In this document: positions 1 to 12,757 of the stretch, one piece after another
How the letters are laid out: every line of letters begins with the position of its first letter
How positions within the stretch are numbered: the first letter of the stretch is position 1
From: Dermatemys mawii
Taxonomy: Eukaryota > Chordata > Testudines > Dermatemydidae
Direction of reading: 5' to 3'
Length of the DNA stretch: 64,000 nt
Assembly: GCA_007922305.1 (NCBI GenBank)
Contig: ML677335.1
Span: forward strand, 20,209,933-20,273,932
The notes under the pieces: generated by a model
What the model was told of the DNA's origin: nothing
Databases searched by the model: none
Seen by the model: only the letters and a program-made list of their open reading frames with translations
Translations under genes and position numbers: made by a program

Positions 1-762
1 GGCTCCTTGTGGATGTCACTATTTGCCATCAAACAATCTAAGCTAATTGATCAGGACATGCAGGTGAATGAAGGTGGACACAGGGATGGATTTAAGATGA
101 AGGCTGCAACTTCATTAACTTAATAGTGGGGAAGGGCATAATCTGCCTCTCCTTCCCCCATCTCTCACATCCTAGGCATTTAATGAGGTTCAGTACAGGT
201 TACAGGACTCCCATCATGTAATCCATAATTCAAGGTAGGCCCTCCTTAGCCTACCCCTAAGCAGCAGCTAACCTTTAAATACTCTGACCCTCCTCAGACA
301 GAGAGAACCATGGAGGGATATCAGTCTGTGAAGATTTCATGCCTGCCCCTGACTTCTCCCATAGGTACAAAATTCTTATCTCTGGAAGCTGGTCTTTTTG
401 ACTTTTATCCTCACCATCCACTAAGGTGCCAGCAATTAGCTTAGTTACAGCACCAACTGGTATCTATATCCAGACCAGTCCAATCCTTAATGTCCTGACG
501 CCATGTGTTGGCCCCTGCATCTGACTCCATCAACCCTAGAACAAAAGTTAATTGTATTGGATGTCCCTAAGTGTGACCACCAAGCCTTCTGCATCCAAAC
601 AGATTCTGGCCACATCATGGCTCACATTCTTCCAGGCTTTGTGCAGGATCCTGGGAGGAGATGGTAGGTAAGGGTCCCTTGACTAAGGCTCCTGGAAGGG
701 GTAGGTGTACAAGTCATGAGGGGAAAGGCAGAGGCTACTGCTTTCCTTTGTTTTTAATTGTT
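1..762. other. Unannotated sequence
   Basis: No open frame, repeat family or RNA gene is recognised here. The base composition is less AT-rich than the rest of the first 15 kb. Short ORFs are isolated and have no family resemblance. Confidence 0.4.
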
Positions 763-930
763 GTAATAATTACATTTTCTTACACTGAGCTAACACTCAG
801 TTGTGTTGCTACAACTGTTTGCACACACTGTACAATTGGGCATAATCAGTTTCTTGTACAGTGCATGCATACAGTTGTAGCAACAAACTTGTGAGTTAGT
901 TCTGTGTAAGAAAACATTTATGATTATTGT
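763..930. repeat. Fold-back (palindromic) MITE-like element
   Basis: Two imperfect inverted arms of about 70 bp flank a loop near 836-855. The left arm runs from the AATAATTACATTTTCTTACA block to TGTACAA. The right arm, read in reverse complement, repeats TTTTCTTACAC, then GTTGCTACAACTGT, then CACTGTACAA in the same order. This is the layout of a non-autonomous fold-back transposon. No superfamily can be given because no clear target duplication is visible. Confidence 0.6.
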
Positions 931-1338
931 TTGCTATTTGATTATGTCTCTGACTAAATAATAAAGGCTTCAATGCTGCCCTAAGAATCCATTAACTAAT
1001 GTGAAATTAGTGAAATACCTGGTGGAAATACACTGGAGCTACCAGTCTGGGACCTCTTATCCCCCATCCTTTCCATCTTTCTTCTTCATTAAAAAAATAG
1101 ACCTACATTACAGTATATAAGTGTCATTATAATCCAGGGGTGTGTGAAAAGGTCCTCAAGTTACTTTCAAGTGGGGTATCTTAAGTAATGGGAGATGAAA
1201 AATCCTTTGCTCATGAAAGCGAGGTACTCTTCATTACTAAATAAAATTGTGATATGTACAGGGGAAGGTATGTTGATTTCAAAATCCATTGTATCATCTT
1301 TGGTGATGATAGTCACCAGCGGTTACCAGGTAATTGCA

Positions 1339-1942
1339 ATCATAGAAGCATAGAAATGTAGGGATAGAAGGGATTGTGAGAAATCCCCAAGTCCAGTTCC
1401 TGATGCCGAGGCCTAGATGCGGGAAGCCGCTGCAGCACCTTGTTGCCTCATATTCAATTTGTTGCCCACTGTAACGCCCAGATCCTTTACAGCAGTATTA
1501 CCAGTTATCCAGTTAATCCTCATTCTCTAGCTGTACATTTGGTTTTTCCTTCCTAATTGCAATACTTTGCGCATGATTTAATTTAATTTCATATTGTAGA
1601 TTTCAGAACAATTCGACAATGTGTCGAGATTGTTTTGAATTCTAATCCTGTCCTCCAAGTGCTTGTAACTCTTCCCAGCTTGGTGTTATTTGAAAATTTT
1701 GTAAGCATAGTCTCCACTCCATTATCCAAGTCATTAATGAAAACATTAATGAAACTAGTTCTGAACCCAGGAATGACCTCTATGGAACCCCACTGGATAT
1801 ACCCTCTCAGTTCGTCAGTGCACTACTCTTTGAGTACAGTCTTCCAACCAGTTATGCACCCGCGCAGCAATTTAATCTAGAACACATATTCCTAATTTGT
1901 ATATGAGAATGTCACGTGACACCATGTCAAAAGTCTTACTTC
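1339..1942 (-). mobile_element. CR1: CR1 LINE 3' fragment, antisense
   Basis: The left edge has the CR1 3'-end signature (repeated 'catagaa' followed by the conserved 'ggaaggga...gtccag' type block). The body matches the reverse complement of the distal CR1 ORF2 region: 'cccactgtaacgcccagatcc', 'gcttgtaactcttcccagc' and 'gtcaaaagtctta'. All frames carry stops, so this is a dead copy. An internal stretch near 1400-1440 does not look like CR1 and suggests a deletion or small insert. It provides an in-window comparison for the CR1 at 16.1-20.0 kb. Confidence 0.8.
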
Positions 1943-3716
1943 CAAACTAGATGTGAAAAGGAACAAAGTATAAATGACAGAACTGTAGAGAAGGATATTG
2001 GAATAGAATCTCACTAGAAGTTATGACCTCAGACACTGGGATGTTTAGATAAAGGCAGAGCCCATGACATTTGGAGATCCAGACACACAGAATCTTGGAG
2101 TGACAAAAGGATTATATTGACTGGTAAAGTGAGTCTATAATAGTTTCTCCATAATGCAGGATAAGAAGTAAAAAACTGTAACGTATTGTTAGATGTACAG
2201 ATACCGCCAAAACATAAAAGTGGTGCATAAAAGCATAAATAAAAAAAAAATTGCTGTTGGATGCAAAGCATCCCAAAAAGAGCATTTTTCCCCTCAAAAG
2301 ATGAATTAGTCTGATAGCATAGCTCATAAGACTGAAAGTGACACAGAGCAAGACAGTGGACCTAGTATCATGACTGAGATGGTCCAAAATTAAACTAACT
2401 TTGCTAAAAAAATATCAACAATAAATAGATGTATTGGAAAAGAAAGAGCTCAGCATAAGTGCTGCATTTAACAGCAAAAGAATCTGCTTGTTCCTGATGT
2501 AGGCAATGTGATCAAGAGCCCAAGCAGAAGTTTACATTAATAAGCATTAATGAGCAGGTGAACCAGGGGCCAAATCAGTTCCCAGTTCTCCCTGTGGCTA
2601 GACAAAGGGAGGCAGAGAGGCCTCAGAGGAAGGGCCCAGCTCTGCATTGCCAGAAACATGCTCTCCTCTTTCTTTAGGGCTGTCTTTTCCATTGCCGGTT
2701 AGAGCAACCTTCCCACCCACTGAAATGGAGCAAGGGGATGGGGCAGTGTCTCCGCTGGATAAAAAAAGCATACATACATTCTTATTACATACAGTACTTA
2801 AATATTTCCACCTAAACATAATAAATTTTGTCATGCACATTTTGCAAAGCAATCTGTATTGTTAGCAGTTTAAATAGTCTAGTGTGATGACAAACAACTT
2901 CTGACACCATCTAGTGTGACAACAAACAAAAACAGCATGCTTTCAGCAGCAAATGAAGAATTCCCCTCTGTTTATTAAAGTCTTCCTTTTGCAATACATT
3001 GTGGTCCTCTCTGGTAACATGGAGTACCAAGAACTGTATAACTACTCCATAGAGTTGACGAGCAACTTATATTTCTGTATTCAGGTATTATTTTAAAATG
3101 TGGAAGGAAATGTGATGCAGTGTAACAAAATCTGATTCCAGAACTTTAATGATACCAGGAAATTTTCTTAAACTTCAAAATTCACCCCGTTAATGAGACC
3201 GACAAAAGGCCTATACATTCCACTTATGCCCTATTTTAAAGATTTAAGCCTTCTGCTTGTCCTTTGCACAGGGATAATTTTCACCTTCTTTGGATTTGCA
3301 ACTAGGTATATCTGACTTTCAGATATCAAACTTACTGTCCTCTGCTTCCATGCTAATGGTTAATGATATGTACCTTCACTACATGAACCCTGAGCTGAAT
3401 TAGCTTTCCAAAAACTCGATAAAAAATATCAAAAACTTCCACACCATCCTTATACAAGATAGAGTTAAGGTGAATAGTGGAAATAATGAAATAACCAGTT
3501 ATAATGCAGTCTGACTCTCCATTACAAAGTTTTTCTTTCCACAAAATGTCCTTCTAGAGCAGGCTAGAGTAGGCGGAAAAAACCTACGTCAAGTATACCT
3601 GCATGTGGTATATTTATTTATGAATAAGATCCTGATTAACTAGTCAGAATTATTTTCTGAATTTTATCTCCTGCCTGTCCTGAACTAGAAAAAAAATCTA
3701 ACACATTTTCTTAATC
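1943..3716. other. Unannotated AT-rich sequence
   Basis: No TE or exon is recognised. A short direct repeat containing 'ctagtgtga' and 'acaaaca' occurs twice between 2878 and 2931. The ORFs here are short and overlap on both strands, as expected by chance. Confidence 0.4.
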
Positions 3717-3990
3717 GAGTAGTTCCCAAACTATAGTCTGCAGACCACCAATGGTGTACAGAGATTTGCTGGTCACCCACAGAAAGCAGCTGTGTCAGAA
3801 TGCTTCCTCACATTGTTCCAGAAACTAAATCACTGAACAATGATCACATTAAATATTTTTCTAATATCACTTATTGTAAACACTTGCTGTAGTTGCCACC
3901 AGGATTTTATTCAGTTACATTTTCTATTAACAATGTGTTTTTATTAGATATTATTAATATACAGTGTTAAATAAATGACTAAGATACTAT
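3717..3990 (+). mobile_element. hAT-type element, 5' end only
   Basis: The sequence starting 'agtagttcccaaactatag', followed by 'tctgcagaccacc', matches the 5' terminal part of vertebrate hAT elements with a CAGTGGTTCCCAAACT-type end. No matching right terminus or 8-bp target duplication was found, so the copy is truncated or its right end is too decayed to see. The right limit is approximate. Confidence 0.45.
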
Positions 3991-4049
3991 AAGCTTGTAT
4001 ATCTCCTGAGCAGATGCAAGAAACAAATCATCATCCCCAGAGAACTCAC

Positions 4050-5430
4050 CACATAACATTCTGACCACTACATATAACTCCAAATATGCTGAAAAGCTCT
4101 GCAGAAGGACCTCTGAAAAACCAGGGAACCATCTCCTGCACCCGACATACTACAGAATGGATCACCTCAAACATGAAATCATTAGATATCCAACATAAAA
4201 ACAAAAAGAGAAACTAACTACAACTCCTCCATAGCCAAGAGAACATAACTTCCTAGAGAAACCATAACACCAGGTCTACACCAGATATGACATTACACAA
4301 TACCCCATCATCATCAAACTAGAAAGATTACCCCTACCCAGAACTGAAATATCTATAATCTCCATGGGACTGCAGTTTTGCCCTAACACAAAACCTGATC
4401 CCATAGTAACATATTAAGAACTATACACCAACATCCGTCATCACTGTCTGCCTCAAATACCTATATGATAATGAACAATGCTTGGAAATCCACCCCAAAC
4501 ACATCACCAAACTCTCCCATTTCATCCTCCCCTCAACAACTTCACATATAACGCTTTGTCCAAGCCATGGGAATAAACTTGCGTACCAGTATGGCTTTCC
4601 AATAGGCCAACCTTTTCATGGGACACTTTAAGGAAGAATTTCTGGAACAATGCACCACGAAACCAATGATATCCCTGAGGTATATCCATTATATTTTCAT
4701 CCTCTGGACAGACAACCTAAACTCCCTCATAGATTTCCAACACAACTTCAACAATTTCCACCCATGAATCAAATTCTTTTGAGAACACTCCCACACCAGT
4801 ATCAACTTCCTGACCACCATGATCACTTTCATCAAAGGAACTGACTAATGAATGAAAAATCCACAGATTACAACAATTACCTCCACAGATCCAGCAACCA
4901 CCCCAGCCACATAAATAAATCTATAGTCAGAGACACTTAAATATGGTCCAAGCAGAAAGTCCAGGATACACGCCTAAACACTCCTTCACTAAATAAGGAT
5001 ACTCCACTGTAGAAGTAGATCCCATCAGGGAACATGCCTCCCAAATACCACAGTAGAACCTGCTTCAGTGCAAGAATACAAAAACCCCTACTGACTGTAC
5101 ATCCTTAGTTGCCACCCATTGCCCCATAGAACCTATATGGGGCATCATCAAAACAACAAAAATCCATACTGGGTGGGTACCATGTCTCAAAAGAAATCTT
5201 TCTTAAGCCTGCTCTTCTGGGCTTCAAACAAACTGCCAAGCTCATCACCAAAAGCAAGCTCCCACAGACCAGAACACAACAACTTAAAGTGGTACCAGCC
5301 CCCATCACAAAAGATGCAAAATCTGCAGACATACCTCCATTGCTACAATAATCAATACCCCCACAACAGAAATTGGTCCAATAAAAGATATTACCTCACC
5401 TTCCTTGTCTCGCTCATTATAAGCATACTG
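4050..5430 (+). mobile_element. Degenerate Penelope-like element (PLE)
   Basis: Conceptual reading across frameshifts recovers PLE reverse transcriptase landmarks in order. A segment before 4410 resembles the PLE N-terminal domain (TEISIISMGLQFCP). The motif LYTNI is at about 4418-4435. A GTSMAFQ..ANLFMG block lies near 4590-4620, followed by YIFILWTD and FQHNFNNFHP near 4685-4770; the last three align with GTCMAPQYANIF, YIDDIFIIW and FHHDFNSFHP of the better copy at 16.9 kb. The catalytic YxDD is lost here. The tail at about 5365-5420 ('ttggtccaataaaagatat', then 'tacctcac') is the 3' end common in sauropsid PLEs. Many stops and indels show an old, inactive copy. The 5' limit is approximate. 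Confidence 0.75.
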
Positions 5431-8039
5431 TAGACAGAAGCAATATATTATGCACAATGATTATACACACACCTGTAGAAAATGTAACACAAATAGTTAT
5501 AACTTATGGATCTATACAACCTAATGACCTGTTGGAATCTATAAGAATTGCTTAGTCATTTATTAAAACCTCTATTAAGCATCTATTAATCTTTTTTTAA
5601 TAAACTATTTTTAAAGGTACCATTAATAAAAAGTATGCCCCAATCTCTAATGGAAGAGGAAATGGCATGTGCATTTGTGACTAGGAGGGCAGGTATACAA
5701 AACACAACTTCTATTAACATTTTGTCTGCATTATGGAAATATCCTTAGTCCATTTCTATCTAGCCTCTCATGTATTCAATATAATCTGATCAATCTTCAT
5801 TTTAAAATAGGTTAAAATAATATGGTCAAGTTAGTGAATGAAAAATAATTCACGGCACCTTATACTCCCCGTCACAAATAGTTCTCATATTAAATAGGAT
5901 TTCAGTAAGAAAATGCACAAATTTCTTTTTTCATAGGAAGCTTTTTTAAAAAATTCTGTAATTGATATAAATTTCTTTTAAGCTGTCATAATGTATGACA
6001 CATATCACTAAATAATTGCTTATTGTCATATATGAAAGCAGCTCAGTGAAGGCAGCTTTGTATTTCGAACTTTAGATATTTGGTGAAGTGCTATGCATTG
6101 TAAATTTCTGTTATTGATTACAGCCTATAAGGTATAATTTTACTACATAATTTGATGAGGATGAAGGGTGGAAAATAATATTTTGTTCACTGCTGAAAAA
6201 AAAAGGGTACAAGGAAATGCAGTAACTCACAATTCAGGGTGTGACTGACACTTCCCCTCCAAACTAAATCCAGAAGCTTTTGCTAGAAGGCAGTGGTGGT
6301 AAGAAATCCTATAGCAGAAAGGGAAATAGTGTTGTTGCCCCTTTTTGAGCCTAATGGCTAGTCAAAGTCTGGGACCTTAGGGATGTTCCAAGTGTTAGTA
6401 GAAACTGATGGAGTCTGATATTTTCTTTGGCGTTATCTTATTAATTACACGGAACGTACAAAGTGCTGCTTCTCAGAACATGAAACAAGAAACCAAGAAC
6501 TAAAGGAGCAGTTTCTTCGCTTACAGCCCCAAGCCTTTTCAGCCAACAGACCCCAATGCTCTCTCTCTAGCTTTTTCCAGGGTCACTGTCCTCACAGGCT
6601 GCTACTTGCTTGTCTGTTCTCAGTTTCTATATGAGTGAGAGAAGGAGAGAGAGAAGGACACTTCTTTTCATCCCAGAACATCTTTGCAGACACAGGGAGC
6701 AGTGCAGTGTCGCCATTCATGCCTGTACATGACTTGTTCCTCCATTAAACCCACCTGGTCATGTCCCTTCATACAGAATCCTGCCATCTGGTCAGCGCTT
6801 AGTCTCTTTGTCAGATTAATCCTAACTGTATTTGCATCATTTTCTTTGGCATCCTATCATCTGTTTGTCTTCTGCAGTGTCCCTCATCATCGTAATCTTT
6901 TTGGTTATAGCCAAACTCATACACTGATTTCACATCCTACTCACCTTCTAACTAATATCATGTGTCTTTAAATCATTCCCCACACATATATTGTACACAA
7001 AACAATACTCAGCAAAAGCCTCTCTGTCCACCCAGTCTAAAACTCATGAGCAGTTCACAGTCGGTTTTGTCTTAGGTGGGGTATTTGTGATTAACTTATC
7101 TTGACAGTTATGTTAATTGAGGGATGCATTCACAGTCATTCAAGAGGTTTCTGATTTATGAAGTCACCAATACCTCTTCACATAACAGTATTGCTATATG
7201 CCACCAGAGTTGCATTTTTCTTCAAATACACACAAGAAGAAAAATGACTCTGTTGCAAAAAATTTACCATCTAAAGAGAAGAGGAGCTAAGATCCGTACA
7301 ACAGAGGGTGTGAATGGGATGCGTTGTAACTTAATAACATTTTTCTTCACTTCCTGTTTATTTTTATTTTCCTACATATTTCCCCCGCCCCCATCTCATC
7401 CCTCCTTTAATTTCTAAAACCCTTCCTGAAAGAAGCAATTAAATCAGGTCTCACATATGTTTTACTGCCTCTCAATTTTTCAGCTGACAGAAATTCTATG
7501 GAAATAAACTCCATAAAAGATCCAAAAAGTGCCAGAAGTATGAAAGGAGATATGGACCATAATTAACTATATGTTTTTCAAGTTTTACAAAACAAACAGC
7601 TTAAAAAACATTTTTGTTCAAAAGGAAAGATCTTCAAAGGGCCCCATCCAGCTTGTCCAATCAACAATTTCACTTTAATGTCTGAATCTTTACTGCTTTT
7701 CACACTATCCTGCCCAAAAGGTGTCAAAATTCAACTCTTGCTTTGTTGCAGATGTGGGTTTCCTGAATTCTAACCTTACAAGCAGCCACTTGACTTTTGG
7801 CCCAAACAATTCATGGCACTGAAATATGCCTACCTTAGAAATTCCAGTTAGTTTCAGTCCTGATGCTCAATATATGCAATTAGCATTACAAAGAGCCTAA
7901 AGTAAAATGTTTTATGCATTAGGGAACCATTTAGAGTGATTAAAAGCTGTATGCTTCATTTCATTATAACACTATCTTAACTAGATTTTCTAGATCTTTT
8001 CATAACAGGATACAACTACATGAATCAAACTGACTTTTT

Positions 8040-8085
8040 TATATATTATATATAAAAATCTAATATATATAGTATATATACACAC
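8040..8085. repeat. (TA)-rich simple repeat
   Basis: Imperfect TATATA runs are broken by a few other bases. This is a simple low-complexity tract. Confidence 0.7.
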
Positions 8086-9227
8086 ATTTAAACTCACAAA
8101 TACATATTAAAGAAGGGATAATTCTTAATAAGAGGTGAACACAGTTGAAAAATGGGGAAAGGAAGAGACTGGAGTTCTGCTTCAGATCAGAGTTTTTAGG
8201 TTTTTCATTTATTTGCTGCAATTCCTCCCTTCAGATGCTAATCTCCAAAAAAAAAAAAGCTAAATTCAAGATACTCCCTGCCCTCCCACACTGGCACACA
8301 CTCACCAAACAAGCCAAGTGAGGCACACAAATGAAATGTACGTCTATATCCCTGAAATTGTACCTTCTTTATTCTTGCTAGTAGATGGACTCAATATGCA
8401 GAAACATGTTCTCTTATAGGTACACAGCAAATTTTAGTATTTTTAAATCAAATATATCCCAAGGCAAAAAAGCAAAGGTTTAACTTGCTTATCTATCCAG
8501 ACAATTTTCTTTTTCTGTTAACAATATCTAAAGGCAACTGTATGTTAAAAGCTAACGAAACGATGGGTAAGAAATTATTCCGGTAAAAAATTAAGTTGGC
8601 AAATGGGACTGTTCTTAGAATCAGTGAACCAAATGCACTCTTCAGTACTGAGTGCCTTCCCATTACCTCAGCAGGAATGCAGTGGATTGCCATCCGCCTC
8701 TTGTTCATGCTTGTTTGTGTTCATCAGTTAAAGAAAAATCAGATATAATACTAAGACTAATCAGTTAATGTACTGGAATTGGGTAATTAGTTATAGCTTG
8801 GCTTAGTGCATTATTCCATAATGTTATGGATGATCAGTTGTTATATAAGAGTTTTATGACTTAGCCAAATTTCAGTACAATTGTAGTTGGTTTCTCAACT
8901 AATCTGTACAAAAAGAATCTATATTATATTTTCTATGTGGTCATCAGGGGAAATAAGTGTTATTCAGTAGAACTAATGCAAAACCAATATTGTCCAAAGA
9001 TCTGTTCATATTTTTCCTACATTAATATTGATCCCTACATCCCATCAATTCATTTAAAATGACAAAAAAGAGCTATTTATGCAGAATACTTAGAGTTAGA
9101 CAATAAAAACTTCATTCACAAAATTCCAATTTACAAATTTTAAGACTAGATAATCTAAGTTAGTAATTATGCTAAAATTCAAATTTTTCTGTTTATAGTA
9201 GAATGGTCAATATAAACATAAAGAAAA

Positions 9228-9238
9228 TGGGGGGGGGG
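9228..9238. repeat. Poly-G run
   Basis: About ten consecutive G residues sit in otherwise AT-rich sequence. The length is likely to vary or be mis-called. Confidence 0.7.
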
Positions 9239-9565
9239 AAATGAAAAGATCTCCACCTAAACTTTGCAGTCCTGCACATCTTCACTCACTATTCTGTGTG
9301 AATAAACGTATGTCAAGATGCGAAAACTTATCAAATATAGGAAACATGCTTATAATGGATTTTCATCTTTGTAGCAAAACTCAACCCCAATTCTGACAGA
9401 CTACTGACCAGACAGTACTCATATCCCACTACAAAAGGAATAAATTTCATCTAGAAATAGTGCTTACCATCCCAATTATATTTTCTTTATAAAATCTCTT
9501 CAGCAAATCATCCTGCCTAAATGGTTTCATATTTTAAGTGGAAAATTGAATGAATTAGCCCCTAA

Positions 9566-9750
9566 GGATAAAATTTTCAAAGATATGTAGATGCTTAAAA
9601 TATAAAACTGGTGAGATTTTCAAAAGTTACATACACAATCACCATTAAAAATAATGAGAATTAAGCATCTAGCTTGTTTATGTGCATCTGAAAATCCCAT
9701 TAGGCACCTATTTACATTTTTAAGTGCCTAAATATCTGAAAATCTTACCC
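9566..9750. mobile_element. Small TIR MITE with TAA target duplication
   Basis: The ends read GGATAAAATTTTCA on the left and, reverse-complemented, GGGTAAGATTTTCAGAT on the right. Similarity between the ends extends about 30 bp. The element is bracketed by TAA at 9563-9565 and 9751-9753. A 3-bp TWA duplication is typical of PIF/Harbinger elements. The interior repeats the 'gattttcaaaag' theme. There is no coding capacity. Confidence 0.6.
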
Positions 9751-11376
9751 TAAGACAGCACACATTAGCATTAGGAAGGTAGCAAACTCACTGGAGAGTA
9801 AACACTCTTCCAGTAACAGGGAAAATGCATCAAGAAGTGGAGGAGAATTAAAAAGTTGAATAGGAATGAAAACTGAGGGCCTGAAAATATAAGAATACAC
9901 AATAGTCCATGTGCAAGACAGCTTACTGCAAGGGAAAAGATATATGGGTAAAATGGTCAATAGAAAATTACAAGTGGTTACTTAATTGAAAGAGCATTTT
10001 TTAAACATTCTTCTAGAAATGCTAGAAAGAAAAAGCCTTACTGCAAGCTTCAATGACTTAAAGAAGTTGTGTTATATTCAAGATTTAAAATAAATTCCAA
10101 AGTCATGGAAGCTCTTGTATGATTTTACATGGCTTGGGAAGTTAAGTAATGACACATGCAACGGGAAGTTGTCCCTGTTCCTTTGTGATCATTGCTCTAC
10201 CTTTTGGTAGTTCTGAGTGTGCCCTTTTAGAACAGCTAGGCATCATCAAGTTTAATAAAAAAGAAATGGGACATATTTATGTCTAAAATAAAACTAATTT
10301 TGTGCATACCTTTTTATTTCCTATAAAGATTATTACAGCTAAATAACTCTAAGTATAAATTGCATTATAAGCCTCTCAGTATTTGATTTATATAACTAAT
10401 CACCATGGAAGAGAAAAATGGCAACATCAAAAATGTACAACTTATGTGCTCTAAAACATCGACTGATGAAAATTCCTAGTTTTCTATTTTGAGCTGATTT
10501 GCAAAATGCTCTAATACAACAGTTTTTTCCTATACTTGGTGGAATACTCATGTCAGCCTTTCGGACTACTAGTGAGACATCCTAAGAAACAAATGGCTGG
10601 AGAAATGAATATTACAAAATCATGTGGCAAGGAAAGAACTATATCCTATAGATGTGGTGTTCTAATCTAGATTCAGAGATAAGAAACTAAGGTTCAGGAG
10701 GAATCCTAAATTTGGGCTGCAGAGATTTCTATATACAGCATTTTAACAAGGAATACAATACTACTTCCATATGGATTAAAATAATAGATATGGCTCTGGT
10801 GTTTGATGTTGTCCCACATAGAAGTAGGTCAAGGGGCATTTGTACAGTGGCACATGGGGATTTACGATTTTTGGACAATACCTTGTTATTCCCCATATGC
10901 TGAAAAGTTACATGACTGTGTGCAAATCAGCCACAAAATGTCACTTTAATTCTTTCCCTCCCTACTACCATGGGTAAGTATGGTTGGAGGAACGTGTACA
11001 TAGCCAAGAACGGTTAAAACATTTTAAAAGAAGAGGTGGAAAAGTAAGGATTTAATTATTCTGTCATCATTTCTTTTTAATTCCATTAATTTTAATCTAT
11101 CATTAAATGGTTCTAAAATATTCTAACTCAATGTTAGCTTTTAATATTTGGATAATATTCTAATCTGTTTATTGTAAGAACATTCCCTCCAAAAAACTGT
11201 CTATCTGAAGCAGGCCCAGATGTTTAGTATTCCTCAGTGTGCTATCACGAAAGTATTCGAGGGGCTATGTTGACCACAGCCTGGAACAACATTAGTTGAA
11301 ACTGACACAATGACAACATTCTAATTTGCTGCTCCAGTGCCTCTTGGCTTTTTGAGGCCATGTTGGACAGTATAGA
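9751..11376. other. Unannotated AT-rich sequence
   Basis: Nothing is recognised beyond isolated short ORFs. No repeat boundaries are visible. Confidence 0.4.
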
Positions 11377-11455
11377 GGGCCAGATCCTCAGCTTCTGTAA
11401 AACAGTGTACATTAAAGTAAATGGAGTTATGCCAATTTACACCAGAAACTGGCCC
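11377..11455. mobile_element. 79-bp palindromic MITE
   Basis: The termini are GGGCCAGATCCTCAGC and, in reverse complement, GGGCCAGTTTCTGGTG. The interior is partly self-complementary (TGTAAA..ACATT against AATGG..TTTACA). The 3-bp direct repeat AGA flanks both sides (11374-11376 and 11456-11458). It is a very short non-autonomous DNA transposon with no coding content. Confidence 0.55.
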
Positions 11456-11683
11456 AGAATTCTTATGAAAGATCTGGCTGAATCCTCAGTGCAGGGTACA
11501 TTGTGAGAGATTGCACGAAGTCTGCAAAAAAGCATTAAAGACATTTTTTTGGATGCTGTAACTATTGCCTAGTGAGGCAAAAGAACTGTGGACTGGTTCT
11601 TGTAGGAACAAGAGTAGACTAAAAAGAGAAAGTAAGCCTTTCATGGACCCTTAGCATTAAACCTCAGATTCTCCACCATTATT

Positions 11684-11830
11684 ATTTATTATTACTATTG
11701 CAGAAGCACCTAAGAGCCCCAGTCAGTAATCAGGACCCCATTGTGCTAGGTACAGTCCAAACTGAAGAAAAAAGAATGCCTCTGCCCCTACGAGCTTGAT
11801 AGTAATCTACAGTCAGTCTACAGAGTGGTC
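11684..11830. repeat. Old interspersed repeat, unclassified
   Basis: A TTATTATT lead-in is followed by 'gcacctaagagccccagtc', then 'ggaccccattgtgctagg', then 'cctctgcccctacgagctt'. I recognise this block as a widespread ancient amniote interspersed repeat, but I cannot name the family with certainty. There is no coding sequence. Confidence 0.5.
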
Positions 11831-12757
11831 ATCTGGGTCCAAAGTATCTACCCTACAACCAGGTTGTCCATTTAATAATAAGCAGTCAACATGAGAGATT
11901 AATTGTGGACCAAGTTGGTAGCATATAGTGTAGAGTGAAAACATTTATTAGCATGGAAACAATACCCACATCCTACTTATCTATAAATGCCAAGTTTAGG
12001 AACACTAAATTTTTAAATAAATCATTAGTTGAAACAGGCAAGGGATGACAGGAGCTATCAAATTGCAACCAAGGAGTTTATTCCATTTTAAATCTCATTT
12101 CTATCTTAAAAGATTCCCTTTGGGCACCAAGAATTACATAAACAGGATTCCCCAAAAATTTACTGTTCCTCTTACCATACTCTGAACACATATATGTACA
12201 TCAATAAGATGTTTAGAAAGATTAATGCTTTGTCCATTCAGAGCATGAGTTGTGGGTGGTACACCCATATCTCACAAAAATATATACATACTGGCATCTA
12301 ATTACCAGTATTTTATTAGACACTTTCAGAAGTCCATTTCCAATGGACATTAATACAGATTAACACACTTTGCCAGTCAGACTTGTAATTAATATTCATA
12401 TTTTACAGATTTTCAGGTGAACTGCTTTGGCTTAATCCCTTTATTCCCTGGACCATGGCTATAAAAGACTTATGAAATGTCTGAATAACAAATTGGCTTA
12501 CTTACAGAGATCAAGGTATGATGCTGGCAGCCCAGGTGCCAGCTCATGCCAAGGCCCCAGCTCATGCCAAGGCCCCAGATCTCACTGAACACTGACAAAT
12601 GTATAGTTGGAAACCAATCTGGTTTACCTGTATATGTTAATATAGATAACATTGATATTGGAGTCTTAACAATGTGTTTAGAGTTTATGAAATGTGTGTA
12701 AGATGCTGCATGTATTAAATGTTTGCTCTGTAACTATAAAAGTGTTTGCTAAGACTG
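11831..12757. other. Unannotated sequence
   Basis: No repeat or gene is recognised. A local tandem duplication of 'tgccaaggccccagctca' type sequence lies at about 12539-12580. Confidence 0.4.
12539..12580. repeat. Short tandem duplication
   Basis: The unit AGCTCATGCCAAGGCCCC occurs twice in direct succession. This also explains the repeated residues in the small minus-strand ORF here, which is not a gene. Confidence 0.6.

Larger units (their letters stand above)
5431..9565. other. Unannotated AT-rich sequence
   Basis: No TE family or exon is recognised. The block is AT-rich with short low-complexity tracts: a GAGA-rich run near 6634-6657 and TA dinucleotides near 8040-8085. The longest ORFs (about 95 codons at 6684 and 7124) have no recognisable domain and are taken as chance. 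Confidence 0.4.
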
